Assembly (NCBI GenBank): GCA_028875875.1
Contig: JAGWUV010000014.1
Location: 1-64,000 of the forward strand
Origin: Bacteroidota bacterium
GTDB lineage: Bacteria > Bacteroidota > Bacteroidia > Chitinophagales > Chitinophagaceae
Direction: 5' to 3'
DNA length: 64,000 bases
Positions 7,754 through 16,205 of this stretch are shown piece by piece. Both the position numbers and the translations under genes were made by a program. The notes below the pieces were generated by a model. That model ran no database searches, was not told the DNA's origin, and worked only from the letters and a program-made list of their open reading frames with translations. Each line of letters starts with the position of its first letter. Within the stretch, counting starts at the first letter, position 1.

Positions 7754-9337
7754 ATGGCAACACCTAAAGGATTTGCAAGAGCAATTATTGTACTTACCAC
7801 TGTATCGGCTGCGGTAATGGAGTTGATCGACACCTCCATTGTGAATGTGGCATTGAGCGATATGAGCGGAAGCCTGGGTGTGAACATTGAAGATATAAGT
7901 TGGGTAATTACTTCTTATGCCATCGCTAACGTAATCATTATACCGTTAACCGGCTTTTTGGCGGAATACTTTGGCAGGAAGAATTATTACATCGTTTCAA
8001 TGATCATTTTTACCCTGGCCTCGTATATGTGTGCCCAGTCAACCACCCTGGTAGAGATCATTATCTGGCGGTTTGTGCAGGGCGTGGGCGGCGGTGCATT
8101 GCTATCTACCTCTCAGGCTATCTTATTTGATGCTTTTGAACCGAAAGACAGGCCTATGGCTTCGGGCTTATTTGGTATGGGGCTTGTACTGGGCCCTACC
8201 CTTGGTCCTACCTTAGGCGGTTATATTATAGACCACGCATCATGGCCACTGATATTCATGATCAATATTCCTATTGGTATCATCGCTACCTTACTTTCTT
8301 ACACATTTATTGAGAAGAAGGAAAATGAAGGCAATACCAAAAAGTCGATGCACATAGATTATAACGGCATCATTATGTTGGCCGCCGGCATCGGTTGCCT
8401 GCAATATGTGCTGGAAAGAGGTGAATCGGAAGACTGGTTCAACAGCGAAGCAATACGCATCTGTTCTGTGATTGCCGTAGTAGGGCTTACTGCTTTTATC
8501 ATCTATGAGTTAAGCATCAAGCAACCGGCGGTAAACTTAAGGGTATTGGGCAACAGGAATCTTGCCTTCACCACCATATTCACCTTTGTGGCAGGCTTTG
8601 GTTTGTTCACTTCAGTATTCGTATATCCTGTACTGGCGCAGCGTGTACTCGGCTTTACTGCCTATGAAACAGGCTCCTCTTTACTACTGCCCACTATGGC
8701 AGCCGTAATTATGATGCCCATCATCGGGCGGGCCATGAGTAAAGGCGTAACCCCTATACCGTTTGTGGTAATCGGATTTACATTATTTGCTGTGTATTCC
8801 GTACTCAGCGCCAGTGTTAGCCCGGATGTAGGCAAATGGGATTTCTTTCTGCCACTCGTCATTCGTGCCGTAGGTATCTCCTTGTGCCAGTTGCCTTTGA
8901 TCAACCAGGCTGTGGCCGGATTAGAGCCCAAGGATTATGCAGCCGGTATCTCACTAAACAATATGATACGACAGTTAGGAGGTGCTTTTGGTATTGCGAT
9001 GGCCAACAACTATGTAGCCAACCGTTATGCACAACACCGCTCCGACCTGGTTAGTGCCATGCCCAATGGTTCTGCAGCCTTGACTGAAAGAATACATACT
9101 ATTTCACAAGGGCTCATCAGTAAAACAGGTGATGCAGCCACTGCAACTCAAAAAGCCTATGGTTTACTGAGTGCATCGGTAGACAGGCAGGCTTATTACC
9201 TATCGTACTTAGATACCTTCCGTTTAATTGCCATCTTTTTTGTATTGGTAATTCCATTGGTAGGTTTCTTACGTGTGAAAAAGAAAACAGCAGCAGAAGC
9301 AGCAGCAGCCATGAAAGCAGCAGCAGAAGCGCATTAA
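7754..9337 (+). CDS. DHA2-family MFS multidrug efflux transporter (EmrB/QacA type)
   Basis: The 527-residue protein has about 14 predicted membrane helices and the DHA2 hallmarks: VMELIDTSIVNVAL in helix 1 (motif D1-like), LAEYFGRKNYY in loop 2-3 (motif A), WRFVQGVGGGALLSTSQAIL in helix 4 (motif B), and GLVLGPTLGPTLGGYI in helix 5 (antiporter motif C). It is expected to export hydrophobic compounds in exchange for protons. With the preceding adaptor and the following TolC-like channel it makes a complete tripartite pump across both membranes. The C-terminus is a low-complexity Ala/Glu/Lys tail (AAEAAAAMKAAAEAH) encoded by gca/gcag repeats. Confidence 0.94.
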   Translation: MATPKGFARAIIVLTTVSAAVMELIDTSIVNVALSDMSGSLGVNIEDISWVITSYAIANVIIIPLTGFLAEYFGRKNYYIVSMIIFTLASYMCAQSTTLVEIIIWRFVQGVGGGALLSTSQAILFDAFEPKDRPMASGLFGMGLVLGPTLGPTLGGYIIDHASWPLIFMINIPIGIIATLLSYTFIEKKENEGNTKKSMHIDYNGIIMLAAGIGCLQYVLERGESEDWFNSEAIRICSVIAVVGLTAFIIYELSIKQPAVNLRVLGNRNLAFTTIFTFVAGFGLFTSVFVYPVLAQRVLGFTAYETGSSLLLPTMAAVIMMPIIGRAMSKGVTPIPFVVIGFTLFAVYSVLSASVSPDVGKWDFFLPLVIRAVGISLCQLPLINQAVAGLEPKDYAAGISLNNMIRQLGGAFGIAMANNYVANRYAQHRSDLVSAMPNGSAALTERIHTISQGLISKTGDAATATQKAYGLLSASVDRQAYYLSYLDTFRLIAIFFVLVIPLVGFLRVKKKTAAEAAAAMKAAAEAH

Positions 9338-9378
9338 ATAAATAATGTACCCGGCAGTAACAACACTGTGCAACAACC

Positions 9379-9402
9379 GTTGCGTCGCACTCTTGTACTG
9401 CA
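9379..9402 (-). repeat. Dispersed intergenic repeat, copy 1 (core GTGCGACGCAAC)
   Basis: On the minus strand it reads TGCAGTACAAGAGTGCGACGCAAC, with one change from the other copies in the middle. It lies 42 nt behind the MFS stop codon and in front of the TolC gene. Confidence 0.7.
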
Positions 9403-9421
9403 GGTTCAACGGGCAACAAAT

Positions 9422-10747
9422 ATGAACATGAAAAATATTTATATGATGAAGACAAGAATCCTTTTCGTAATATTTGCTGTAAGTGCCGGCGCCTCGGTTC
9501 AGGCACAGGTAACGGCAAACAGCGAACTGAAACAACTGATCAACCAGTCTTTTACCTATTTCCCTAAAGTAAAAGAAGTAGAAAATACGGTGGTGACCGC
9601 CCAGGATAAAGTAAACTTAACAGGGTTAAACAAAATGCCTGAGGTAACGGGTACAGCTACGTATGCTTATGTAAAACCGAAAATTGTTCTCCCCTTTCCC
9701 ATCGGCCCCGGCGGAGCTATAGAGAACTTCCAGTTTGCACCTGTGCATAATGGTAATGCCTCTGTTAATGCTACTTATACCTTATTAGATTTTGGAAGGT
9801 TAAAAGCCAATGTAGAAAAATCGAAGGATGAATTACAATATGCACAACACAATGTTGCTGCCGTAAAAAACCAATTGGCCAACCAGGTTGCTAATATTTA
9901 TTACAACATCATTTACATTAAAGAAGCTATTGGTATACAAGACAGTGTTTTACAATTTTTAAAAGAGAATAAGGCTGTTGTAGAAGCTAAATACAAAAAT
10001 GGCGATGCACTGAAGTTCGATGTAGTAAACTTACAGGCCAATATAGATGCAGAACAAAACAGAAAAGTAGATCTTGAGAACGCATTGCAAAAACAATACA
10101 CATTATTGGATTATACAACCGGTGTACAAAAAAATAATGGCAACGGATTTGACTTTGATATTGCCTTAGCTGATGTTGAAGCTGCACTGGCAACAGCACA
10201 GGCCACCAATTTAGATTTCCTCTTAGCAAAAGATAAGATCAAACAAGCACAATCAGATGTAGCCATTGCCAAACTTGGCGATAAACCTATCGTAGGCATG
10301 CTAGCTGCAGCAGGTGTAAAAAATGGGTATGTACCTGATGTAAATAATTTCAAATTTAATTACAATGCAGGCATCGGTATTTCCATCCCTATTTATAATG
10401 CAGGTAAAACCAAACAACAGGTTAAGATCGCTCAGAACATAGTACACCAACAAGAGCTGGCAGAACAAACATTAACCAGCACTTACAGAAAAGATATTGA
10501 GCAGGCTTACACAGATATACGCAGTAACCTGGAAAGAATTAAGAACACAGAGGGACAAATAGAACAGGCGAAATACGCAGAGCAACTGGCTTCTGTACGT
10601 TTTAAAAACGGCGTGGGCACAAATATAGAATTGGTTAATGCAAGCACCAACGTACAAAGAGCCGAATTAACAAGATTACAATACCAGTATCAATTATGTA
10701 TTGCTAAAGTAGAACTGGCAAGATTAATGGGCTATCAATACTGGTAA
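9422..10747 (+). CDS. TolC-family outer membrane efflux protein
   Basis: The product (441 residues from ATG 9422) has a signal peptide (MMKTRILFVIFAVSAGASVQAQ) and two outer-membrane-efflux-protein repeats of long helices, e.g. the LANQVANIYYNIIYIKEA segment and, in the second half, QAYTDIRSNLERIKNTEGQIE and RFKNGVGTNIELVNASTNV. It should form the trimeric channel-tunnel that takes substrates from the HlyD-MFS pair to the outside. Alternative starts at 9428, 9443 and 9446 are equally possible; an upstream GTG (9368) was rejected because the extension would translate the dispersed repeat at 9379-9402. The gene is last in its operon and is followed by a strong terminator. Confidence 0.92.
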   Translation: MNMKNIYMMKTRILFVIFAVSAGASVQAQVTANSELKQLINQSFTYFPKVKEVENTVVTAQDKVNLTGLNKMPEVTGTATYAYVKPKIVLPFPIGPGGAIENFQFAPVHNGNASVNATYTLLDFGRLKANVEKSKDELQYAQHNVAAVKNQLANQVANIYYNIIYIKEAIGIQDSVLQFLKENKAVVEAKYKNGDALKFDVVNLQANIDAEQNRKVDLENALQKQYTLLDYTTGVQKNNGNGFDFDIALADVEAALATAQATNLDFLLAKDKIKQAQSDVAIAKLGDKPIVGMLAAAGVKNGYVPDVNNFKFNYNAGIGISIPIYNAGKTKQQVKIAQNIVHQQELAEQTLTSTYRKDIEQAYTDIRSNLERIKNTEGQIEQAKYAEQLASVRFKNGVGTNIELVNASTNVQRAELTRLQYQYQLCIAKVELARLMGYQYW

Positions 10748-10777
10748 TAAACATATTACAGTTAGGTTTTGGTGAAT

Positions 10778-10814
10778 AAAAAAAGGGCTGTATTCTTACA
10801 GCCTTTTTAATTTT
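10778..10814. terminator. Bidirectional intrinsic terminator
   Basis: AAAAAGGGCTGTA, a short loop and TACAGCCTTTTT make a stem flanked by A and T tracts on both sides. It can end the efflux operon on the plus strand and the convergent SET-domain gene on the minus strand. Confidence 0.85.
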
Positions 10815-10903
10815 TTCTACCACCTCTATCATCAATCAGTATTCGTTATTCATCCTGAGCATTAGGTTTTACACTTTCAGCTTAACCTACTTTGCTTCTT
10901 CCA

Positions 10904-11287
10904 CTAAACCGCATTAAACCAAAGCGGCGTAGCATCATCAGGAGTTGCATTGTAATTGATAAAGAGTTCTTCTCCTTTCTTCACATCCCGAACTGTTTTG
11001 ATGGTCATTGTATTATTATCAAAATCCATTTCGTATTCGCAGCTGGCGTTATAATCATGATTATACATGGAAATGTAGCCTAATGCTAATGCACCGAGCC
11101 GATGGGTTTTCCCCCACTCGAAAATGTAATGAAAGAGCTTGGTTTCTTCGATTGCCTTTCTTTCCTTGGCAGAGAACACCAATACAGGCGATATTTCAAT
11201 TACAGTGCCTGCTTTAATGTTTTTAGAAGTAAATACACCACGTCCGCCTTTGGGAGAAGGTGCAATGAATAAAATGGGTAGTATCAT
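10904..11287 (-). CDS. SET domain-containing protein
   Basis: The 127-residue protein is essentially only a SET domain. Visible motifs: GGRGVFTSKNIKAGTVIE at the N-terminus (the SET I beta-turn that binds S-adenosylmethionine), the central NH motif in GYISMYNHDYNASCEY, and the C-terminal GEELFINYN (ELx(F/L)DY-type motif). Proteins of this size occur in many bacteria and are presumed lysine methyltransferases, but bacterial substrates are mostly unknown. The start ATG at 11287 is preferred to an in-frame TTG two codons upstream. It is convergent with the efflux operon and divergent from mgtE. Confidence 0.88.
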   Translation of the reverse strand: MILPILFIAPSPKGGRGVFTSKNIKAGTVIEISPVLVFSAKERKAIEETKLFHYIFEWGKTHRLGALALGYISMYNHDYNASCEYEMDFDNNTMTIKTVRDVKKGEELFINYNATPDDATPLWFNAV

Positions 11288-11369
11288 AATCAATTTTAGT
11301 GTGGCGAAGATAAGATAAACATCATCTTCATTTTTTTATTCAACAGCCGCAAATCACTAAATTGCGCCC

Positions 11370-12776
11370 ATGAGTTTGGAACTGGAAAAACTAAGCCTGG
11401 AAGAACAGTTTGAGCAACTGATTCAAACGGAGGATAAACTGGCCATCAGAGATTTTCTGAATGACCAGAATATCAGTGATGTGGCTGAACTCATCAATAA
11501 ATACCCGGAATATGAAGGGCAGATCATAGGTAACATGTCGGTACACCGTGCTGCCAGTGTATTTAAGATATTAGATATTGCCCAACAGAAGGATATCATC
11601 AAAGTATTGCCCAACTCAAAAACAGCTGAACTGCTGAATGAGTTGCCCGCAGATGATCGTACCGACTTTTTAGAAGAACTTCCTAAAAGTGTGATCAGGG
11701 ACCTTATTAAACTGCTTGACCCTGAGGAAAGAAAGATCACTCTATCCCTATTAGGTTATCCTGAAGATTCCGTTGGTCGTTTGATGACACCGGATTACGT
11801 GTACGTGTATGCCTATAATACCATTGAAGAAGTACTAGCCACCATTCGAAAGTTTGCCAAGAACAGTGAAACAGTAGATGTGATCTATGTGATCAATGAG
11901 AGAGGAGAACTGGTAGATGATATCCGGATTCGTGATGTAATTCTTGCCTTACCCGAAAAGAAACTGGAGGATGTACTGGATGGCCGCGTGGTGGCATTGA
12001 ATGTAAACGACGATCAGGAACATGCCAGCCAGGTGTTTAAAATGAATAACCGGGTAGCGTTACCGGTAGTAGATGATTACAACATACTATTAGGCATCGT
12101 AACGATTGATGATATGTTGTGGGTAGCCAATGAAGAGTTCAGTGAAGACATTCAGAAGATCGGTGGTACAGAAGCATTAGACGAGCCCTATCTTGATATT
12201 CCTTTCTTCAAACTCATTCAGAAAAGAGCCGGATGGCTGATCGTTCTGTTTTTAAGTGAAATGCTTACTGCTACTGCTATGGCTTTCTTTGCCGATGAAA
12301 TTGCCAAAGCAGTGGTACTTTCTATTTTCGTTCCACTCATCATGAGTAGCGGTGGGAACAGCGGTTCGCAGGCTTCTACGCTTATCATACAGGCTATGGC
12401 GGTGGGAGATGTTACCCTTCGAGATTGGTGGCGTGTGATGCGGCGGGAGGTATTGAGCGGCTTAACGCTGGGCAGTATATTAGGCGTGATTGGTTTCTTC
12501 CGCATCTTCATCTGGCATGAGCTGATGAACCATGGAGTAATAGACGACCTCTACGGCCCACACTGGATGCTGATTGCCTTTACCGTTGGTTTTAGTTTAA
12601 TTGGTGTTGTATTATGGGGTACACTTAGTGGATCCATGTTACCCATTGTATTAAAACGTGCAGGTGCCGATCCTGCCGTATCTTCCGCACCCTTTGTGGC
12701 TACTTTGGTAGACGTAACCGGTTTAGTGATTTATTTCAGCGTAGCATTCTTATTCCTCAAGGGAATTTTATTGTAG
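11370..12776 (+). CDS. mgtE: MgtE-family magnesium transporter
   Basis: The 468-residue protein has the complete MgtE layout: an N-terminal superhelical domain (to ~residue 145, with LNELPADDRTDFLEELP), a pair of CBS domains (~150-270, e.g. VGRLMTPDYVYVYAYNTIEEVL and NRVALPVVDDYNILLGIVTIDDML), a connecting helix, and five C-terminal membrane helices. The pore-lining motif around PLIMSSGGNSGSQASTLIIQ is intact. MgtE is a homodimeric Mg2+ channel gated by cytoplasmic Mg2+ through the CBS/N domains. TAAATTGC ends about 6 nt before the ATG, so the transcript may be nearly leaderless. Confidence 0.96.
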   Translation: MSLELEKLSLEEQFEQLIQTEDKLAIRDFLNDQNISDVAELINKYPEYEGQIIGNMSVHRAASVFKILDIAQQKDIIKVLPNSKTAELLNELPADDRTDFLEELPKSVIRDLIKLLDPEERKITLSLLGYPEDSVGRLMTPDYVYVYAYNTIEEVLATIRKFAKNSETVDVIYVINERGELVDDIRIRDVILALPEKKLEDVLDGRVVALNVNDDQEHASQVFKMNNRVALPVVDDYNILLGIVTIDDMLWVANEEFSEDIQKIGGTEALDEPYLDIPFFKLIQKRAGWLIVLFLSEMLTATAMAFFADEIAKAVVLSIFVPLIMSSGGNSGSQASTLIIQAMAVGDVTLRDWWRVMRREVLSGLTLGSILGVIGFFRIFIWHELMNHGVIDDLYGPHWMLIAFTVGFSLIGVVLWGTLSGSMLPIVLKRAGADPAVSSAPFVATLVDVTGLVIYFSVAFLFLKGILL

Positions 12777-12804
12777 CCGGCAGCAGTATTTCAGAGCATC
12801 GCCT

Positions 12805-12834
12805 GTTGCGTCGCACACTTGTGCCTTTTGTTCT
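12805..12834 (-). repeat. Dispersed intergenic repeat, copy 2
   Basis: Reads GAACAAAAGGCACAAGTGTG and then CGACGCAAC on the minus strand, 29 nt behind the mgtE stop. The flanking GAACAAAA is shared with the copy at 45 kb. Confidence 0.7.
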
Positions 12835-12992
12835 TTTATGATGCATGCCAAAAAACTCACACCCATAACTCATCATTCATTACTCATCTCACCTTCTCTG
12901 CTGTTATTCCGTTAATAATTTCCACATCTTCACACAAACATCATTTTCCCTTCTTTGAATATCTATCTTTACCCGATAAAATTTGAATCCGT
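12835..12992. other. Low-complexity CTCATCATTCAT-type leader region
   Basis: Repeated short ACTCATCATTCATTACTCATC units resembling the sequence ahead of thrC (58.12-58.17 kb). It precedes the Gfo/Idh gene; TATCTTTA at 12961-12970 is a weak candidate -7 box. Confidence 0.35.
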
Positions 12993-13970
12993 ATGTTGAA
13001 AGTTGGTGTATTTGGTGTGGGACATTTAGGTAAGTTCCATTTGAACAACTGGAAAGAAATAGAAGGCGTAAAACTGGTTGGTTTTTTTGATCCTGATAAT
13101 GAAAATGCCAGGCAGGTAACTAACGATTATGGATTGAAACGTTTTATGGATGAAGATAAACTGATGGATGCCTGTGATATCATTGACGTTGTTGTTCCCA
13201 CAGATAAACACTACGAAATATGTACAGCCGCTGTTAGAAAAGGAAAACATGTTTTTGTTGAGAAACCACTTACACATACTATACAGGAAGCTAAAAACCT
13301 GGTAGACATGGTGAGGGAAGCCAATATAAAAATGCAGGTAGGCCATGTAGAGCGCTTTAATCCCGCTTACCTGGCAGTAAAAGACCTTGGCCTTAACCCC
13401 ATGTTTATTGAAGTGCACAGATTGGCACAATTCAACCCAAGAGGCACAGAAGTGAGTGTGATCCTCGACCTGATGATACATGATATTGATATCGTACTTA
13501 GTCTTGTTAAGAGTGATGTAAAAAATATTTCAGCAAGCGGTGTAGCTGTAATGACCGATACACCTGATATAGCCAATGTACGTATCGAGTTCAATAATGG
13601 TTGTGTGGCCAATTTAACAAGTAGCCGCATCAGCATGAAGAAAATGAGAAAGATTCGGTTATTTCAGAAAGATGCATATATCGGTATTGATTTTCTTCAG
13701 AAAAAAACAGAGATCATCAAACTCAAACAACCGGAGGATGAGAATGTGTTCTCTTTTGATCTCGAAACTCCTAATGGCATTAAAACAATAGCTGTATCCA
13801 ATCCTGAGATACCACAAACCAATGCTATTAAAGCAGAGCTGGAAAGTTTTGTAGATGCTATTCTCAATAATAAACCAACAGCAGTAAGTGAAATAGACGG
13901 GTTACTGGCAATGGAAGTTGCACACCAGATCCTTGCCAAGATCAACAATGCGAATATTCCCGTGAAGTAA
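12993..13970 (+). CDS. Gfo/Idh/MocA-family NAD(P)-dependent oxidoreductase
   Basis: The 325-residue protein has an N-terminal Rossmann fold (VGVFGVGHLGKFHL, GxGxxG type), the family motif HVFVEKPLTH with the conserved EKP near residue 93, and an alpha/beta C-terminal domain (VGHVERFNPAYLAV, ILDLMIHDIDIVLSLV). Such enzymes oxidise or reduce sugars and sugar nucleotides. Its stop overlaps the start of a sugar transferase gene by one base (TAATG), so the two are translationally coupled, and a role in surface-glycan precursor synthesis is a reasonable inference. The particular substrate cannot be read from sequence. Confidence 0.9.
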   Translation: MLKVGVFGVGHLGKFHLNNWKEIEGVKLVGFFDPDNENARQVTNDYGLKRFMDEDKLMDACDIIDVVVPTDKHYEICTAAVRKGKHVFVEKPLTHTIQEAKNLVDMVREANIKMQVGHVERFNPAYLAVKDLGLNPMFIEVHRLAQFNPRGTEVSVILDLMIHDIDIVLSLVKSDVKNISASGVAVMTDTPDIANVRIEFNNGCVANLTSSRISMKKMRKIRLFQKDAYIGIDFLQKKTEIIKLKQPEDENVFSFDLETPNGIKTIAVSNPEIPQTNAIKAELESFVDAILNNKPTAVSEIDGLLAMEVAHQILAKINNANIPVK

Positions 13971-14557
13971 TGCATAGCATGTATCGTTCTGTAAAACGTA
14001 TCATCGATCCTGCAGCAGCGCTGTTTTTACTGCTGTTGTTAAGTCCGTTTTTGCTCCTGCTTGCCTGCATTACACTACTCACCTCCAAAGGCAGTATCAT
14101 TTATAAACAGGAAAGAATTGGTTATAACGGCATACCGTTTATGATTTATAAGTTCAGGAGTATGTACGTCAATGCCGAGCTGAACGGGCCTTCCCTATCT
14201 TATGAAAAAGATCCTCGCATTACCAGTTGGGGAAGGATCATGAGAAAATGGAAACTCGATGAACTGCCCCAACTGTGGAATATTTTAAAAGGTGATATGA
14301 GCTTTGTAGGACCAAGGCCGGAAAGGAAATTCTATATAGACCAGCTTACCAAAAATACTGCTTATTATCGTTTACTAACCATGCGGCCCGGCCTCAGTTC
14401 CTGGGGAATGGTGCAATTTGGTTATGCCTCATCGGTAGAAGCGATGAAAGAAAGAATGCAATACGACCTCCTGTATGTAGAAAAAGCTTCCTTCTTCTTT
14501 GATGCCAAAGTTTTATGGTATACTTTACTGATCATTCTTTCAGGAAAAAGTAAATAA
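13970..14557 (+). CDS. Bacterial sugar transferase (initiating glycosyl-1-phosphate transferase, PglC/WcaJ C-terminal type)
   Basis: The 195-residue protein is the minimal catalytic form of the polyprenyl-phosphate hexose-1-phosphate transferases. It has one N-terminal hydrophobic helix-hairpin (residues ~10-33), then the typical motifs KQERIGYNGIPFMIYKFRSM, WKLDELPQLWNILKGDMSFVGPRPE (catalytic Asp-Glu pair in LDELPQ) and a C-terminal RPGLSSWGMVQFGYA segment. It would attach the first sugar of a glycan to undecaprenyl phosphate at the cytoplasmic membrane. It is coupled to the Gfo/Idh gene upstream and followed after 7 bp by an acyltransferase-like gene. Confidence 0.92.
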   Translation: MHSMYRSVKRIIDPAAALFLLLLLSPFLLLLACITLLTSKGSIIYKQERIGYNGIPFMIYKFRSMYVNAELNGPSLSYEKDPRITSWGRIMRKWKLDELPQLWNILKGDMSFVGPRPERKFYIDQLTKNTAYYRLLTMRPGLSSWGMVQFGYASSVEAMKERMQYDLLYVEKASFFFDAKVLWYTLLIILSGKSK

Positions 14558-14564
14558 AGAATAT

Positions 14565-15473
14565 ATGGCCGATGTTCAGCTCATACCATCTGCAGCCATA
14601 GATCAAAACAAATGGAACAAATGCATTCTTGCCCACGAGGAAGGCATGATCTATCATCATTGCTTTTACCTTGATGCATTATGTGACCATTGGATTGGGC
14701 TGGTTGTAGATGATTACAATGCTGTAATGCCCTTACCCTGGAGAAAGAAATTGGGTATACGTTATTTATATACACCCCCCTTCCTGCAACAAACAGGACT
14801 TATTGGAGAAACGAATGAAGTAACCCGGGAGAAGATTAAAGAAACAATTTTTCGTTCGTTCACATACGGGGATATGTATTTGAACTGGAAGAACCGATCA
14901 TTTGATACAACTACAAAAGAAAAAACAAATCTTATTATTGATCTGAATGTTGCTTACGATCAACTTTCATCCAACTATAAAAAAGATCTTATCTATAATC
15001 TTACCAAGGCTGGCAAAGCACAACTGCTTTATGAAAAAGACAAAGATTTCTCTTTCGTGATACAACATTACAAACACTACTACGGCAACAGAATACCACA
15101 TGTACGTAATAAGGATTATGAAAAATTAGAAAGGCTTTGTAATGATTTACAAGAGCGAAATAAGCTGGAAATTAGAATAGTAAGAAAGAACAATAAAGAA
15201 ATAGTTGCGGCTGCTTTACTTATGAAAGACCAAAGAAGATTATATAATATCATCAACATAACTACAGCACAAGGAAGGGATATAGAAGCTAATCATTTTT
15301 TATATGACCGTATTATGCATGAATTCGCAGAAAGCGCTCTACTGTTTGATTTTGAAGGTTCAGAGCTACCCGGCGTAAAGCAATTTTATGAAAAATTCAG
15401 CCCCATTTATCAGCCCTATTATCACTGGCATTTTAATCAACTACCCTGGCCTATTAGATTATTAAAGAGATGA
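14565..15473 (+). CDS. GNAT/FemAB-like acetyltransferase-fold protein
   Basis: The 302-residue protein resembles the Bacteroidota proteins with a FemAB/GNAT-type fold: N-terminal beta-rich part with MPLPWRKKLGIRYLYTPPFLQQTG, and a C-terminal half with IRIVRKNNKEIVAAALLMKDQRRLYNIIN and FLYDRIMHEFAESALLFDFEGSELPGVKQFYEKF, which matches the end of the GNAT fold. Clear acetyl-CoA-binding residues are not obvious. Position behind a sugar transferase suggests an acyl or aminoacyl transfer step in glycan or cell wall modification, but this is inference. Its last 12 bp overlap the convergent ispD gene. Confidence 0.7.
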   Translation: MADVQLIPSAAIDQNKWNKCILAHEEGMIYHHCFYLDALCDHWIGLVVDDYNAVMPLPWRKKLGIRYLYTPPFLQQTGLIGETNEVTREKIKETIFRSFTYGDMYLNWKNRSFDTTTKEKTNLIIDLNVAYDQLSSNYKKDLIYNLTKAGKAQLLYEKDKDFSFVIQHYKHYYGNRIPHVRNKDYEKLERLCNDLQERNKLEIRIVRKNNKEIVAAALLMKDQRRLYNIINITTAQGRDIEANHFLYDRIMHEFAESALLFDFEGSELPGVKQFYEKFSPIYQPYYHWHFNQLPWPIRLLKR

Positions 15474-16145
15474 TTTTCTTTCTTCCAATATTTTCTCCGC
15501 AATCAGCAGGTCTATAGGTCTAGTAACTTTTATATTCTGATAATCTCCTTCAATTAAAAAAACAGGTGTGCCTGTGGCTTCAACAACAGTTGCTTCATCG
15601 GTAAAACTCTCTTTATATCCTTGCTGAAAAGCCGGCAAAAGAATGTTTCCTTTAAATGTTTGAGGAGTTTGAATTAAGCGAACATTATTTCTGTCTGCCA
15701 CATGATTCTTATCTCCATCAATGATGCGTATGCTATCAGTGGCCGCAACGGCAGGTATCGCACTTCCTTTCAGCAAAGCCTGTTCGAAGCAGGAACGTAT
15801 AAGTTGTGGCGTTATCAAACAACGTACACCATCGTGCACAAAAATTACTGCATCTTCGGAAGCGAGCTTCAACCCATTCTGCACCGATTGAAAACGGGAT
15901 AATCCGCCAACAGTAAACTTTATACGTTCATTCCCTATTAATTCTGCTGCAATTGCTTGTCCTGTCTGCATATGTTCTTCAGGCAGCACAAGAACAATGA
16001 TCAAATCGTTGAAAGCTTGTAAAAAAGCTTGTAAAGTGTAATACAGTAAAGGTTTTCCGTGCAAACGCAAAAATTGCTTCGGTGTAGTAACACCCATTCT
16101 TTGTCCGGAACCACCGGCAACGATTACTGCTATTTTATTAACCAT
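15462..16145 (-). CDS. ispD: 2-C-methyl-D-erythritol 4-phosphate cytidylyltransferase
   Basis: The 227-residue enzyme transfers CMP to methylerythritol phosphate in the non-mevalonate isoprenoid pathway. It has the nucleotidyltransferase signature AVIVAGGSGQRMG near the N-terminus, followed by PKQFLRLHGKPLLYYTL, the VFVHDGVRCLI segment (IspD family motif with the conserved Asp-Arg), TPQTFKG and TDEATVVEATG. Length and motifs fit a monofunctional IspD without an IspF fusion. The start codon directly follows the U-tract of a terminator hairpin (see 16148-16176). The gene overlaps the convergent GNAT-like gene by 12 bp. Confidence 0.95.
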   Translation of the reverse strand: MVNKIAVIVAGGSGQRMGVTTPKQFLRLHGKPLLYYTLQAFLQAFNDLIIVLVLPEEHMQTGQAIAAELIGNERIKFTVGGLSRFQSVQNGLKLASEDAVIFVHDGVRCLITPQLIRSCFEQALLKGSAIPAVAATDSIRIIDGDKNHVADRNNVRLIQTPQTFKGNILLPAFQQGYKESFTDEATVVEATGTPVFLIEGDYQNIKVTRPIDLLIAEKILEERKSSL

Positions 16146-16146
16146 A

Positions 16147-16176
16147 AAAATAAAGAGGTTACAAAAGTAACCTCTT
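16147..16176 (-). terminator. Terminator of the asparaginase gene, abutting the ispD start codon
   Basis: On the minus strand AAGAGGTTAC-TTTT-GTAACCTCTT (10-bp perfect stem) is followed by TATTTTT and immediately by the ATG of ispD. It stands 30 nt behind the asparaginase stop codon. Confidence 0.75.
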
Positions 16177-16205
16177 CTTTCTTCTCATGTGCATACACAA
16201 ACAAA

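Noticed and set aside
9117-9518. Cys/Leu/Phe-rich minus-strand frames opposite the end of the MFS gene
   Set aside because: They are the complement of the Ala-rich gca repeat of the MFS C-terminus.
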